Assembly: GCA_016210985.1 (NCBI GenBank)
Contig: JACQTD010000081.1
Coordinates: forward strand, 1-39,733
Origin: Acidobacteriota bacterium
GTDB lineage: Bacteria; Acidobacteriota; Blastocatellia; HR10; JACQTD01
Direction: 5' to 3'
DNA: 39,733 nucleotides
Shown one piece after another: positions 14,287-22,500 of the stretch; within the stretch, counting starts at the first letter, position 1, and each line of letters opens with the position of its first letter. The notes below the pieces were generated by a model. That model was not told the origin of the DNA and did not search any database. It saw nothing but the letters and a program-made list of their open reading frames with translations. Position numbers and translations under genes: made by a program.

Positions 14287-15378
14287 ATGCCGGAACGCGT
14301 ATTGCTCTCGATCGGAACCAAAAAGGGACTCTTCGTGGCCGAGGCGAATAAGGCCCGCCGTAGCTTCACGCTACGGGGATCGTTCGGGACCGGGGTGGCC
14401 GTCTACTCGGCGCTGATTGATACACGCGGCCGGCCGCGCATCTATGCATCGAGCTGCAACACCTGGTTCGGCATGAAGGTCCTGGTTTCGACAGACCTCG
14501 GCAAGAGATTCAAAGAGACGAAGTCGGCTCCGGCCTTCCCCAAGGACGATGGACGAGCGCTCGCCAATATCTGGTCGCTCGAAGCGGGCGACAGGAGGAA
14601 CGAATTATGGTGCGGCGTCGAACCGGCGTCGCTCTTCAGGAGCCGCAATGGCGGTGATTCCTGGGAGATGGTTACCGGCATAAACAACCACCCCCATGCC
14701 CGCATGTGGCAACCCGGGAATGGCGGACTCTGCCTGCACACGCTCCTGCGCGATGGACACCGGGTGCACCTCGGGATCTCGACCGGCGGCCATTACCTGA
14801 GCGAGGACGGTGGCGACAGCTTCACGGCATCCAACCAGGGCGTCGGTGCCGGTTTCGTGCCCGAGCCGTTTCCCGAGTTCGGCCAGTGCGTGCACAAGAT
14901 TTCGGGTCACAAGGACGCGCCCGGCCGGCTCTATATGCAAAATCACGGCGGCTTTCCCGAGCATCCGGATTTTGGCGTGTTGCGCAGCGACGATCACGGC
15001 CGCACGTGGAGATCGATCAGCAAGGGGCTGCCGTCCGATTTCGGTTTTCCGATCGTCGTGCATCCACACGACGCGGACACGGTCTACGTGCTGCCGCTCG
15101 AACCCATGACGCGTGCCTGTCCGGGCGGCGCTCCGGCGGTCTGGCGCAGCGAGAATGGTGGCGGCTCATGGCGGCGGCTCGCCCGCGGGTTTCCGAAGAA
15201 GGAGAGCTTCTTCACGGTCCACCGCGACGCGATGGACATTGATGAACTCAAGTCGCCCGCGCTCTACTTCGGGACCACGACCGGACAGCTCTGGATGGGT
15301 CGGGACGGCGGCGAGGACTGGACCTGCGTTTTCGACTCGCTTCCGCCGATACACGTCGTGAAGGTCGCCGTGGTTTAG
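14287..15378 (+). CDS. BNR/Asp-box repeat propeller protein
   Basis: ATG at 14287 is preferred over 14281 because AGGAGG lies exactly 6 bases before it. The 363-aa product contains repeated Asp-box motifs of sialidase/sortilin-type propellers (SRNGGDSW, SEDGGDSF, SDDHGRTW, SENGGGSW, GRDGGEDW). There is no signal peptide, so it is probably cytoplasmic. The Arg triad of true sialidases is not evident, so glycosidase activity should not be assumed. Coupled to the MoaD-like gene, it may bind or be modified by that carrier (inference). Confidence 0.85.
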   Translation: MPERVLLSIGTKKGLFVAEANKARRSFTLRGSFGTGVAVYSALIDTRGRPRIYASSCNTWFGMKVLVSTDLGKRFKETKSAPAFPKDDGRALANIWSLEAGDRRNELWCGVEPASLFRSRNGGDSWEMVTGINNHPHARMWQPGNGGLCLHTLLRDGHRVHLGISTGGHYLSEDGGDSFTASNQGVGAGFVPEPFPEFGQCVHKISGHKDAPGRLYMQNHGGFPEHPDFGVLRSDDHGRTWRSISKGLPSDFGFPIVVHPHDADTVYVLPLEPMTRACPGGAPAVWRSENGGGSWRRLARGFPKKESFFTVHRDAMDIDELKSPALYFGTTTGQLWMGRDGGEDWTCVFDSLPPIHVVKVAVV

Positions 15379-15958
15379 GGCTTGAGCCAGCGCCGGCTAC
15401 TCGTTCATTTGGAAGGCCCCGCACTTCTGGAGTCTGTGATTCGGTCTCCGAAGGCCAGGAGGGCTTCGGCTTGCCGGACCACACCCAGGCGATAAAATCC
15501 GTAAGCGGCGGTTTGACGCCGAGCTCCCGAATCCGCGTGTTGACCTGACCACGGTGATACCTGCTGTGTGCGGAAACCTGCATGAGGGTTTCTCCCAGCT
15601 TCGGATCCGTGAGTTCAGTGCCGAGGCTTTGCATGATTCGGGACGCCCAGGGCAGATGTACCGGGCTGTCGAGCCTTGATTCCTTAATTGTACCGAGAAA
15701 TCGGGATACGTCGGAGTGATAGTCGCGGCCCCAACCGGCAAGCTCCTCCCCGCGAAGTGTGTTGGTGCCGTCGAAATGCATCTCCTCGCCACGCCAGATG
15801 TGAAGGAAGGCGCGTTGGACGAGATGAGTGTGATACAGGCGCTCGCGAAGGAGCGTGTCGTTGACAAGCGCGGGGTGCTTGAGCACCGAAGCCCAGACGA
15901 GCGCGTCCGCCCAGGCCATGTGAAGAAACAGGTCCTGAAGAAGTCCGGTAGTGTTCAT
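15248..15958 (-). CDS. DinB-family protein with an unusual C-terminal tail
   Basis: The first ~175 residues are a DinB four-helix bundle: 'LLQDLFLHMAWADALVWASV', 'YHTHLVQRAFLHIWRGE' and 'TLMQVSAHSRYHRGQVNTRIRELG', with His residues of the metal site. The family normally ends soon after 'DFIAWVWSGKPKPSWP'. Here the frame continues ~60 more Arg/Ser/Pro-rich residues over the antisense of the BNR gene. A neighbouring frame stops at 15397, so a small frameshift near the 3' end is likely. DinB-like proteins often act as thiol S-transferases. Confidence 0.8.
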   Translation of the reverse strand: MNTTGLLQDLFLHMAWADALVWASVLKHPALVNDTLLRERLYHTHLVQRAFLHIWRGEEMHFDGTNTLRGEELAGWGRDYHSDVSRFLGTIKESRLDSPVHLPWASRIMQSLGTELTDPKLGETLMQVSAHSRYHRGQVNTRIRELGVKPPLTDFIAWVWSGKPKPSWPSETESQTPEVRGLPNERVAGAGSSPKPRRPSRRVSAEASRKRRSSPRRRPDPSRAVRSWSRSRARAT

Positions 15959-16055
15959 CTCGCCACCTTAGTTGGGATGCACTTGCTGTAACAGATTCGG
16001 ATAGCAGGAAGGGCCCAGGCGATCTGGATGCCCGGGTCCAGAACGTCCGTCAGTA

Positions 16056-16073
16056 CTAGGCCGAAGTTCCCTT
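16056..16073 (+). repeat. Left terminal inverted repeat of the IS
   Basis: CTAGGCCGAAGTTCCCTT matches the reverse complement of 17998-18015 at 15 of 18 positions, including a 10-base run CCGAAGTTCC. Confidence 0.75.
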
Positions 16074-16172
16074 CAATAACAGCAGGGTTTTAGCAGGTAA
16101 GTCTACTGGGATCTATCTTGGAGGGGGGATTATGTTCGGTAATATGTACCCATGTATGGAGCAATGATATAC

Positions 16173-16200
16173 TTGACATAGTGGATTAATTATGTATAAT
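16173..16200 (+). promoter_or_regulatory. Near-consensus sigma-70 promoter of the transposase
   Basis: TTGACA (16173) and TATAAT (16195) are separated by 16 bases, one short of optimum. The -10 box ends only 7 bases before the ATG at 16208, so transcription should begin at or next to the start codon and yield a leaderless mRNA. No ribosome site is visible, which agrees with that. Confidence 0.75.
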
Positions 16201-16207
16201 AGTTACC

Positions 16208-17932
16208 ATGTATGTGGATCGTGTCCCCAATCGCAACTCCCCGCCTGCCATTCTGCTGCGCGAGGCTTGGCGTGAGGGGGGCCGCATCCGTAAGCGTACC
16301 ATCGCCAACCTTTCACACTGGCCGGCTCACAAAGTGGAAGCCCTTCGCCGTGTACTGCGGGATGAGCCGGTGGTCAGCCCGCAGGAGATTTTCCGCATCC
16401 AGCAGTCTCTCCCCCACGGCCACGTGGAGGCCATACTCGGCACCATCGGCAAACTTGGGCTGGACGGGTTGATCGCCAGCAAACGTTCTCGATCACGTGA
16501 CTTGGTCTTGGCCATGATCGTTGAGCGGCTGATTCACCCGTGCTCGAAGTTGGCTACGACGCGATTGTGGGACTCGACGACGCTGGGTGAAGAACTGGCG
16601 GTTTCGGATGCCGATGAGGACGAGTTGTATCAGGCGCTGGATTGGCTCTTGGAGCATCAGGAGCGGATCGAGAAGAAGCTGGCCGGCCGGCACCTGTCGG
16701 AGGGGTCGAGGGTGCTCTACGACGTCAGCAGCAGTTATTACGAGGGACGCACCTGCCCGCTGGCATGTTTCGGCTACGACCGGGACGGGAAGAAGGGATT
16801 GCCCATCATCGTCTACGGCGTGCTGGCCGATCCGGCCGGGCGGCCGGTGGCGGTGGATGCGGTACGCACGTTCCGTGTCTATCCGGGGAACACCGGAGAT
16901 CCGACGACGGTTCCTGACCAAGTGAAGAAGCTGCGCGATCAGTTTGGTCTATCGCGGGTGGTCTTGGTGGGTGATCGGGGGATGCTGACCGAGACGCAGA
17001 TCGAGAAGCTCAAGGCCTACCCGGGACTGGGCTGGATCTCAGCCTTGCGCAGCCGCTCGATCCGGGAGTTGGTCGATAGCGGATGTCTGCAAATGTCGTT
17101 GTTTGACCAGCAGAATCTGGCTGAGATCAGTTCACCCGATTATCCGGGCGAGCGACTGATCGCCTGTTTCAATCCGCTGTTGGCTGAAGAGCGCAAGCGG
17201 CAACGCCAGGCGCTGTTGGAGGAGACCGAGAAGCAACTTAAAAAGATCGCTCGCGAGGTGACCCGGCGGACCAAGACACCGATGGGCAAGGCGGAGATTG
17301 CCCTGAAGGTGGGTCGCGTGATTGATCGGTTCAAGATGGCCAAGCACTTGGAGTTGACGATCCAGGACGGCCGCTTGCAATGGGCCCGTTGCGAGGCGGC
17401 CATTGAGCGCGAAGCGCAACTGGATGGCATCTATGTCATCCGGACCAGTGAAGAGCGAGAACAGCTATCGGCCGACGAGACCGTGCGCCAGTATAAGAGC
17501 CTGGCTCAGGTGGAGCGGGCGTTCCGATGCCTGAAGGGGATTGACCTGCGCGTCCGGCCGATTCATCACCGTACGGTGGATCACGTCCGGGCGCACATCT
17601 TCCTCTGCATGCTGGCCTACTACGTCCAGTGGCACATGCGAGAGGCGCTCTCGCCTATTCTCTTCCAGGACGAAGAGCTGCAGCAGGATCGCCAAACGCG
17701 GGATGCGGTTTCTCCGGCTCAATCCTCTGCCTCCGTGAAGAGAAAAAAGGCTACTCACCTCACGCCCGATGGCCTGCCGGTCCACAGCTTCGACACGCTC
17801 TTGCTGGCCTTGGCGACCCGTACCCGAAATACCTGCACGATCAAGTCCGACCCGTCTTCCAAATCGACCTTCCGTCAAATCACCGACCCCAGCCCGCTGC
17901 AGAGCCGCGCCTTCGAATTGCTCGGATTGTAG
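16208..17932 (+). CDS. IS1634-like DDE transposase (IS4 superfamily)
   Basis: This 574-aa protein has the IS4/IS1634 type DDE domain: D172 in 'VLYDVSSSYYEG', D256 in 'VLVGDRGMLTE', and E436 in 'YKSLAQVERAFRCLKGI', which carries the E-x6-K part of the Y2R3E6K signature. A coiled, charged segment lies between the second Asp and the Glu. The frame is uninterrupted and the length fits the family, so the element may be active. The near-consensus promoter directly at the start codon would allow low-level leaderless expression. Confidence 0.93.
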   Translation: MYVDRVPNRNSPPAILLREAWREGGRIRKRTIANLSHWPAHKVEALRRVLRDEPVVSPQEIFRIQQSLPHGHVEAILGTIGKLGLDGLIASKRSRSRDLVLAMIVERLIHPCSKLATTRLWDSTTLGEELAVSDADEDELYQALDWLLEHQERIEKKLAGRHLSEGSRVLYDVSSSYYEGRTCPLACFGYDRDGKKGLPIIVYGVLADPAGRPVAVDAVRTFRVYPGNTGDPTTVPDQVKKLRDQFGLSRVVLVGDRGMLTETQIEKLKAYPGLGWISALRSRSIRELVDSGCLQMSLFDQQNLAEISSPDYPGERLIACFNPLLAEERKRQRQALLEETEKQLKKIAREVTRRTKTPMGKAEIALKVGRVIDRFKMAKHLELTIQDGRLQWARCEAAIEREAQLDGIYVIRTSEEREQLSADETVRQYKSLAQVERAFRCLKGIDLRVRPIHHRTVDHVRAHIFLCMLAYYVQWHMREALSPILFQDEELQQDRQTRDAVSPAQSSASVKRKKATHLTPDGLPVHSFDTLLLALATRTRNTCTIKSDPSSKSTFRQITDPSPLQSRAFELLGL

Positions 17933-17997
17933 CCAGTAGCCGGAACTCCATCCTCGCCCTATCCCCTACTGGATCAGTGAGGTACTCTCTTTTGTGC

Positions 17998-18015
17998 CAA
18001 GGAACTTCGGTCTAG
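17998..18015 (-). repeat. Right terminal inverted repeat of the IS
   Basis: CAAGGAACTTCGGTCTAG, read on the reverse strand, pairs with the left end. It is located 66-83 bp past the transposase stop, a normal distance for this family. Confidence 0.75.
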
Positions 18016-18100
18016 GGGGCCACGCTTGACGCGATGGCGCAATGACTCCCCCTCAATTTACTCGGTCGCAGTGCAGTGCACGCCCCGATGCCCACCGATT

Positions 18101-19417
18101 TCATAGGCCGTCAGCCTGAAGTAAGTAATCAATTTTCAGCAGCGCATGGAGAAGCACGTTTGCGCCGTTGGTAATGTCTTCAGTCTTCGAAAACTCCATC
18201 GGACTGTGGCTGATGCCGTCCCGGCTCGGCACGAAGATCATCCCAACCGGACCGAGGTTTGCGATCTCCTGTGCGTCGTGGCCGGCGCCGCTCGGCATGA
18301 CCTTGGTTGTCAGGCCCAGCGCCCTGGCCGAATCGTCGATCATGCGCCGGATACGCGTGTCGGTCGGAGCGGGCGAGGATGCGTTGATCTGTTTGAATTC
18401 AAACTTCGTGCCGGTCGCGGCTTCGATCCCGCGCACCCCGGTTTTAATCTCTTCAAACATCCTATGCACTCTCGCTGCGTCCAGATCACGCAGGTCCAGA
18501 CTGGTCGTGACGCTGCCGGGGACGACATTCGGGGCGCCGGGGAAAGCCTGAATCCGGCCGACGGTTCCAACCTGACGGCCCGGGGTCGAATTGACCACGC
18601 GGTTTACGGTTTCGACGTATCTCGCCGCGGCCAGGAGCGCATCGCGACGCTGGTCCATCGGTGTGGTTCCTGCGTGATTCGCAAAACCCGTCACCGTGAC
18701 ATTCCACCAGTAGACGCCGACGATGCCTTCGACGACGCCGATGTCGACCCTCTCGCGGTGCAGCGTGCCGCCCTGTTCTATGTGTAGTTCGATGTAGCCC
18801 GCGATGTCACCCTTTTTGCGAACCGCGCCGGCGAGCCGGTCCGGGTCACCTCCGATAAACTTGATCCCTTCGCGAATCGACTTGCGGCTCTGGGTGACCA
18901 GGTTCAGCTCCGCTTCCGTCAGGCCCCTGGCGATGGCAAGGCTCCCGACGGTGCCGCCCTCCTCGTTTTGAAAGATCACTACTTCCAGCGGGTGCCGCAG
19001 TCGCGAGTCGCTTTCATCCAGCGTCTGAGCCACTTCGATTGTGCCCATGGAACCGATCTGGCCGTCGTAGCTACCTCCTTCGGGCACGGAGTCAATGTGC
19101 GATCCTATCATCAAGGGCTTCAACGCGGGATCGCTCCCTGGTCGGCGTCCGAGTATGTTGCCTGCGGCATCAATGCTGACCTGTAGTCTGGCCTCGCCCA
19201 TCAACTTCATGGCGTACTGGCGGGCTTGCTGGTCGGCGTCAGAATAAGCGACGCGGTGTGTGCCGCCCCGCGGGGTACTGCCAAACGCCGCGAGTTCCAT
19301 CAGGTGACGATTGAGGCGCTGGCCGTTGATTCGAAGTTCCGACCTCGATGACTGCACCGGCCACCCCAAGGCGGGAGCGGCCATCAGCAAATTCCCATTG
19401 AATTCCCGGCGGTTCAT
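18101..19417 (-). CDS. M20-type amidase / N-carbamoylase (allantoate amidohydrolase family), Tat-like export
   Basis: This 438-aa protein is a Zn-dependent amidase of the hydantoinase/carbamoylase family. Metal ligands are visible: H107 in 'IGSHIDSVPEGG', D118 in 'SYDGQIG', the Glu pair in 'FQNEEGG' (152/153), H212 in 'IELHIEQGG', and the distal His in 'GISHSP'; 'SGAGHDAQ' is also present. The start 'NRREFNGNLLMAAPALGWP' resembles a Tat signal, so the enzyme may work in the periplasm. AAGGAG precedes the ATG. Likely substrates are N-carbamoyl amino acids or ureido compounds. Confidence 0.88.
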   Translation of the reverse strand: MNRREFNGNLLMAAPALGWPVQSSRSELRINGQRLNRHLMELAAFGSTPRGGTHRVAYSDADQQARQYAMKLMGEARLQVSIDAAGNILGRRPGSDPALKPLMIGSHIDSVPEGGSYDGQIGSMGTIEVAQTLDESDSRLRHPLEVVIFQNEEGGTVGSLAIARGLTEAELNLVTQSRKSIREGIKFIGGDPDRLAGAVRKKGDIAGYIELHIEQGGTLHRERVDIGVVEGIVGVYWWNVTVTGFANHAGTTPMDQRRDALLAAARYVETVNRVVNSTPGRQVGTVGRIQAFPGAPNVVPGSVTTSLDLRDLDAARVHRMFEEIKTGVRGIEAATGTKFEFKQINASSPAPTDTRIRRMIDDSARALGLTTKVMPSGAGHDAQEIANLGPVGMIFVPSRDGISHSPMEFSKTEDITNGANVLLHALLKIDYLLQADGL

Positions 19418-19457
19418 CGGCAGGTACTCTCCTTCAGCATTCGTCCTGGCCGCTCGA

Positions 19458-19620
19458 TCATTCCTTCATGCCCTTCTGATTCTCGGCGATGCGCGCCTTC
19501 ACGAGCCTTTTCACGAGCGCGGCCGGGAGCGGCTCGTACGTCAGGCGGCAACCCCGCCAGGTAATCGTCGACGCTCTGCGCCGTCGGGCTCTTCTTCACG
19601 ACGGGTTTAGTCTTTTTCAT
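19458..19620 (-). pseudogene. DUF1801 (YdhG-like) gene with an internal deletion
   Basis: The ATG at 19620 reads 'KTKPVVKKSPTAQSVDDYLAGLP', the start of a DUF1801 protein. In another frame the same stretch ends with 'YEPLPAALVKRLVKARIAEN' and a stop at 19458, the normal end of this family. The ~80 residues in between (the fold core) are gone, with the junction near 19555. The ORF-track line 19414-19620 mixes both. It lies 40 bp upstream of the amidase gene and could contribute its promoter. Confidence 0.78.
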
Positions 19621-19662
19621 GTTCTGATTTGTTCCTGCCCGGTTTTCGTGCGTTACTGAATA

Positions 19663-20316
19663 TCACGACCCCAGCAGCTTATCCATCATGATCGGGCCTC
19701 CGTGTTCGGCGATCGAGGCAAAGACCGCCTGGCCCTGGAACCGATACTCCCCGTAGGACCGCCCCACGCGTTCGACAAAACTCAGCTTTCGGAAGATGTG
19801 CTGCGAGGTCTTATTCGTGGCCTCGGTGACGGCCACCCGATACCCGCGGCGCGCGCCGTTCTCAAGACAAGCCTCCACGAGATGTCGCCCCACCCCCTGA
19901 CCGGCGAAATCCCTGGCCACGCCCAGGAGAAAGAGATGCAGGCACTCGCCCGAAGGCAGGGCTACGCCGCCTCGATACTCGGCCTCCAACTGGCTGAGCA
20001 TGGCAAAGATCGGGTCGAACTTCCTGCTCAACCCCTCCATTCCCTCGGGTGGAGCTGACGCCAAATCTTCGGCGAGCAGCACTCCCATCATCTGCCCGGT
20101 GGCAGCGGATCGGGCGACGATGGTGAGGCCCTCGACTTCCGCCTTGCGGCAGAACAGCATGACGAACGCCTCGAACTCAGCGGCGGTCAAGCCCACCGCC
20201 ACGGCCGGTGGATCGCGCTCGGTAAACAATACGGCAAGGAGGCGCGCCATCTCCTCCGCGTCGGACGGTGCATAGACCCCGTAATCGACCCCCATTCGCT
20301 CAGGCGTGCGAGCCAT
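19663..20316 (-). CDS. GNAT-family N-acetyltransferase
   Basis: This 217-aa protein is a GNAT: the acetyl-CoA motif A is 'LHLFLLGVARDFAGQGVGRHLVEACLENG' (the Q-x-x-G-x-G/A loop as GQGVG), followed by 'YRVAVTEATNKTSQHIFRKLSF' (motif B). The N-terminal half is distinct: a loading helix 'DAEEMARLLAVLFTERDPP' and 'MMGVLLAEDL' as strand beta4. The extra segment 'IFAMLSQLEAEY' is typical of amine/aminoglycoside-like GNATs. Substrate unknown. A GGGAGA ribosome site precedes the ATG. Confidence 0.85.
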   Translation of the reverse strand: MARTPERMGVDYGVYAPSDAEEMARLLAVLFTERDPPAVAVGLTAAEFEAFVMLFCRKAEVEGLTIVARSAATGQMMGVLLAEDLASAPPEGMEGLSRKFDPIFAMLSQLEAEYRGGVALPSGECLHLFLLGVARDFAGQGVGRHLVEACLENGARRGYRVAVTEATNKTSQHIFRKLSFVERVGRSYGEYRFQGQAVFASIAEHGGPIMMDKLLGS

Positions 20317-20378
20317 TCTCCCGTTTCTCCCGATCAGGTTCTCCCTTCACCGGACCCCCGACTGGTATCCGGTCTGAG

Positions 20379-21182
20379 CTATCCCAACTGAATTTCGGGT
20401 GGTACCTCCGGATTCATCAACGAAGCGCCTCCGTCCGCATAAATGATCTGGCCCGTGATCCATTGGGCCTTTTCCGAGCAGAAAAGCGTGACCACGTTTC
20501 CTACGTCTTCCGGCGTTCCCAGCCTGCCCATGGGCGTCCAACCGCGGCCATGCCAATTGCGGATGAGTTGCTGGGCCTGGTCGGGCAAGGTGTTAAGGAC
20601 GCTGTCTTCAGTCCATCCAGGGCTGATCGCGTTCACCGTGATACCACGACTCGCGACCGTGACGGCGAAGTAACGGACGAGGGATTCGAGCGCCGCCTTG
20701 GCTGATCCCATACCGACCCAGGGCTGGACGCCGCCGGTTCGGCTGCCTTGGGCGTAGGTAATGGCCAGAATCCTGCCACCATGGTCCATTAATGGAAGCG
20801 CCTCCCGGACGCCGACCAGGAACGCCTTCGCCTGCGAATCTAGCGCCGCATCCCATTGTTCCAACGTGATATCCAACGGCGGCTGGAAAAATGCGGGCAC
20901 TTCGGGGCGTGCGTTGCTCACAAAAATGTCAAGCTTTCCGAACGCCGCCTTCACGCTGCGGAACATCTCGGTGATCGCGTTTGGACGCGTGCAATCGGCC
21001 TGCACCAGTACTCCATCAGATCCATGATCGCGGACTTGCCCAAGCGTCGCTTTCGCGGCGGTCTCGTTCTGATAGTAATGAATCGCGACCTTAACGCCCT
21101 CCTGTGCCAGTGCCAGCGCGATTCCTCGCCCGATACCGCGCGAACTGCCCGTGATCAGCGCGAACTTTTCATCAAGCGCCAT
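20379..21182 (-). CDS. Short-chain dehydrogenase/reductase lacking the usual catalytic Tyr
   Basis: This 267-aa SDR has an intact cofactor site, 'ALITGSSRGIGRGIALAL' (TGxxxGxG), plus 'SNARPE' in place of NNAG and 'GITVNAISPGW' downstream. The catalytic stretch reads 'PWVGMGSAKAALESL': the active-site Lys is present, but the residue four before it is Met rather than Tyr. At the FabL-type Y-x6-K position there is Trp. The Ser is not in its usual place. GAGGAGG precedes the ATG. It may be a non-catalytic or altered reductase of the FabL/FabI-like group. Confidence 0.87.
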   Translation of the reverse strand: MALDEKFALITGSSRGIGRGIALALAQEGVKVAIHYYQNETAAKATLGQVRDHGSDGVLVQADCTRPNAITEMFRSVKAAFGKLDIFVSNARPEVPAFFQPPLDITLEQWDAALDSQAKAFLVGVREALPLMDHGGRILAITYAQGSRTGGVQPWVGMGSAKAALESLVRYFAVTVASRGITVNAISPGWTEDSVLNTLPDQAQQLIRNWHGRGWTPMGRLGTPEDVGNVVTLFCSEKAQWITGQIIYADGGASLMNPEVPPEIQLG

Positions 21183-21321
21183 AGCGACCTCCTCGGTCAG
21201 CCGGTGTGACGCCCTGTCTTTCAGCCGCAGGCGTCACCGGCGGCTGCCGGCTTCATCAATCCCTGATGGGCATACTACATCCGGTTCAATTCCCCGTTCA
21301 GGACACCGGAGTGCCGACCGG

Positions 21322-21764
21322 TCACTCGCCGTCGGATTCATCCCGTCCCTCGGCCGTCATTCTTTCATTGCGCTCGCGCAGGATCCAATAAACTGCGCCG
21401 AGCGCAGGCGTTGCGCCCGCCAGCGCCGCAATTGTGGCCGGGCTTGTGGATTTGGTATCAAGAATGACGAACTTTAGAGCCAGGGCGATCAGCGCAATGA
21501 GCACCACGGTCTTGACCTGGACGATGCTTTCCCGACGCAAGGCAACCCGAATAATGGATTGCTTGAACTCCATGGCGACGAGGAGCGTCATCACCACGCC
21601 GAAAAGCATCTGGAAGGCTTCGTGTCCAGCGGATCGATCGCACCCGTCGGCCGGCGCAGTACCAGGCGGATGAGCAGCTGCATCAACGCAAGCGCGATGA
21701 CCACCGCAATCACCAGACTCAGCACGATGGTCACGACATGCTCGAAGCGCTCGTACAACCCCAT
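21322..21764 (-). pseudogene. PsiE-like small membrane protein, frameshifted
   Basis: The first frame gives 'MGLYERFEHVVTIVLSLVIAVVIALALMQLLIRLVL' and runs to 'AIDPLD'. At about 21622 the protein continues in the next frame as 'EAFQMLFGVVMTLLVAMEF', then 'IVQVKTVVLIALIALALKFVIL' and the stop at 21322. Together these form one ~147-aa protein of the PsiE type with four membrane helices. A single lost base explains the break, so it is either a recent pseudogene or a sequencing error. The two ORF-track lines are its halves. Confidence 0.75.
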
Positions 21765-22500
21765 GGGTGACCATTCGTCGCGCAATCCTGTCGGAAGCTT
21801 GTGCGAGGTTTCTTGCCACTGAGCGGAGGCGGGTTGTTCGGCCGCCGACCTTCGCGTGCATGTGGTCACGATCCCAAGTGTATGAATTAGAACCACATTT
21901 GCCCAGGGGTGCAACCAGCACCCTTTCGTTCATTGTTCGCTGGAGGTTGGTCGCGTGGCTTTCGGTGGATGGCAAGCGCTGGCTAGGGTTGTATAGGTTG
22001 GTTGTCAGGAAGGTAATTACTTTCATTTCTTAGCCTCTTGCCGCTCGGTGAATGAAGGCCGAAAGGGCTGTCGTTCCGCGCACCAGGCTCAGGAGATGAA
22101 ATAGACCAGCCACGGTACGAGTCCCAGCACTCGCATACGCACGCTGACGCAGCTGCGATAAGCTGTGCCGTGTGAGGGGATTCACATCCGGATCTCCTAC
22201 AACCTCGGATTCGTCATCGCATTGCGTTCCATGATCCTTCGAGCCCGTATCAAGTGCACGTCACGATTGAATCGCGAGTCTACACTTGGGCTGAGGAACG
22301 GGGCTATCTCTGCCTAAACAGTCCGCTCCTCATCTGTCGAGGATTTCACCATGCATGGCGAGACCAAGGTACCGAACTTCGGAGTCCATTCTTTGCGAAT
22401 GAGCATCGGCGCTTCCTCGAAGTGCCGCCAAGGGTTGTAGGAATTTGACCAAGGCTCCTCGACAGAGATGTCTATCCCTCTGACGGTTTGCATGGCCGAA
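21765..22500. other. Gene-free region before the Dam/DGQHR module
   Basis: About 740 bp with no convincing gene on either strand. The short frames here have no recognised domain or ribosome site. It borders the Dam/DGQHR module on its downstream side and may contain an insertion junction, but no repeat or attachment site was seen. Confidence 0.5.

Larger units (their letters stand above)
16056..18015 (+). mobile_element. IS1634-like insertion sequence (about 1.96 kb)
   Basis: The single transposase gene is enclosed by terminal inverted repeats: CTAGGCCGAAGTTCCCTT on the left (16056) and, on the reverse strand, CTAGACCGAAGTTCCTTG on the right (ending 18015). No clear target duplication is seen next to them (left flank ..CAGTA, right flank GGGGC..), so either the ends are a few bases off or the copy is old. 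The internal sequence upstream of the transposase is much richer in A+T than the surroundings. It sits between DinB and the carbamoylase-type gene. Confidence 0.85.

Noticed and set aside
16051-18020. Target-site duplication of the IS
   Set aside because: CAGTA on the left and GGGGC on the right do not match; no longer duplication is visible.
21206-22448. Plus-strand short ORFs around the PsiE-like gene
   Set aside because: Opposite-strand shadows or random frames; the PsiE-like protein explains 21322-21764.
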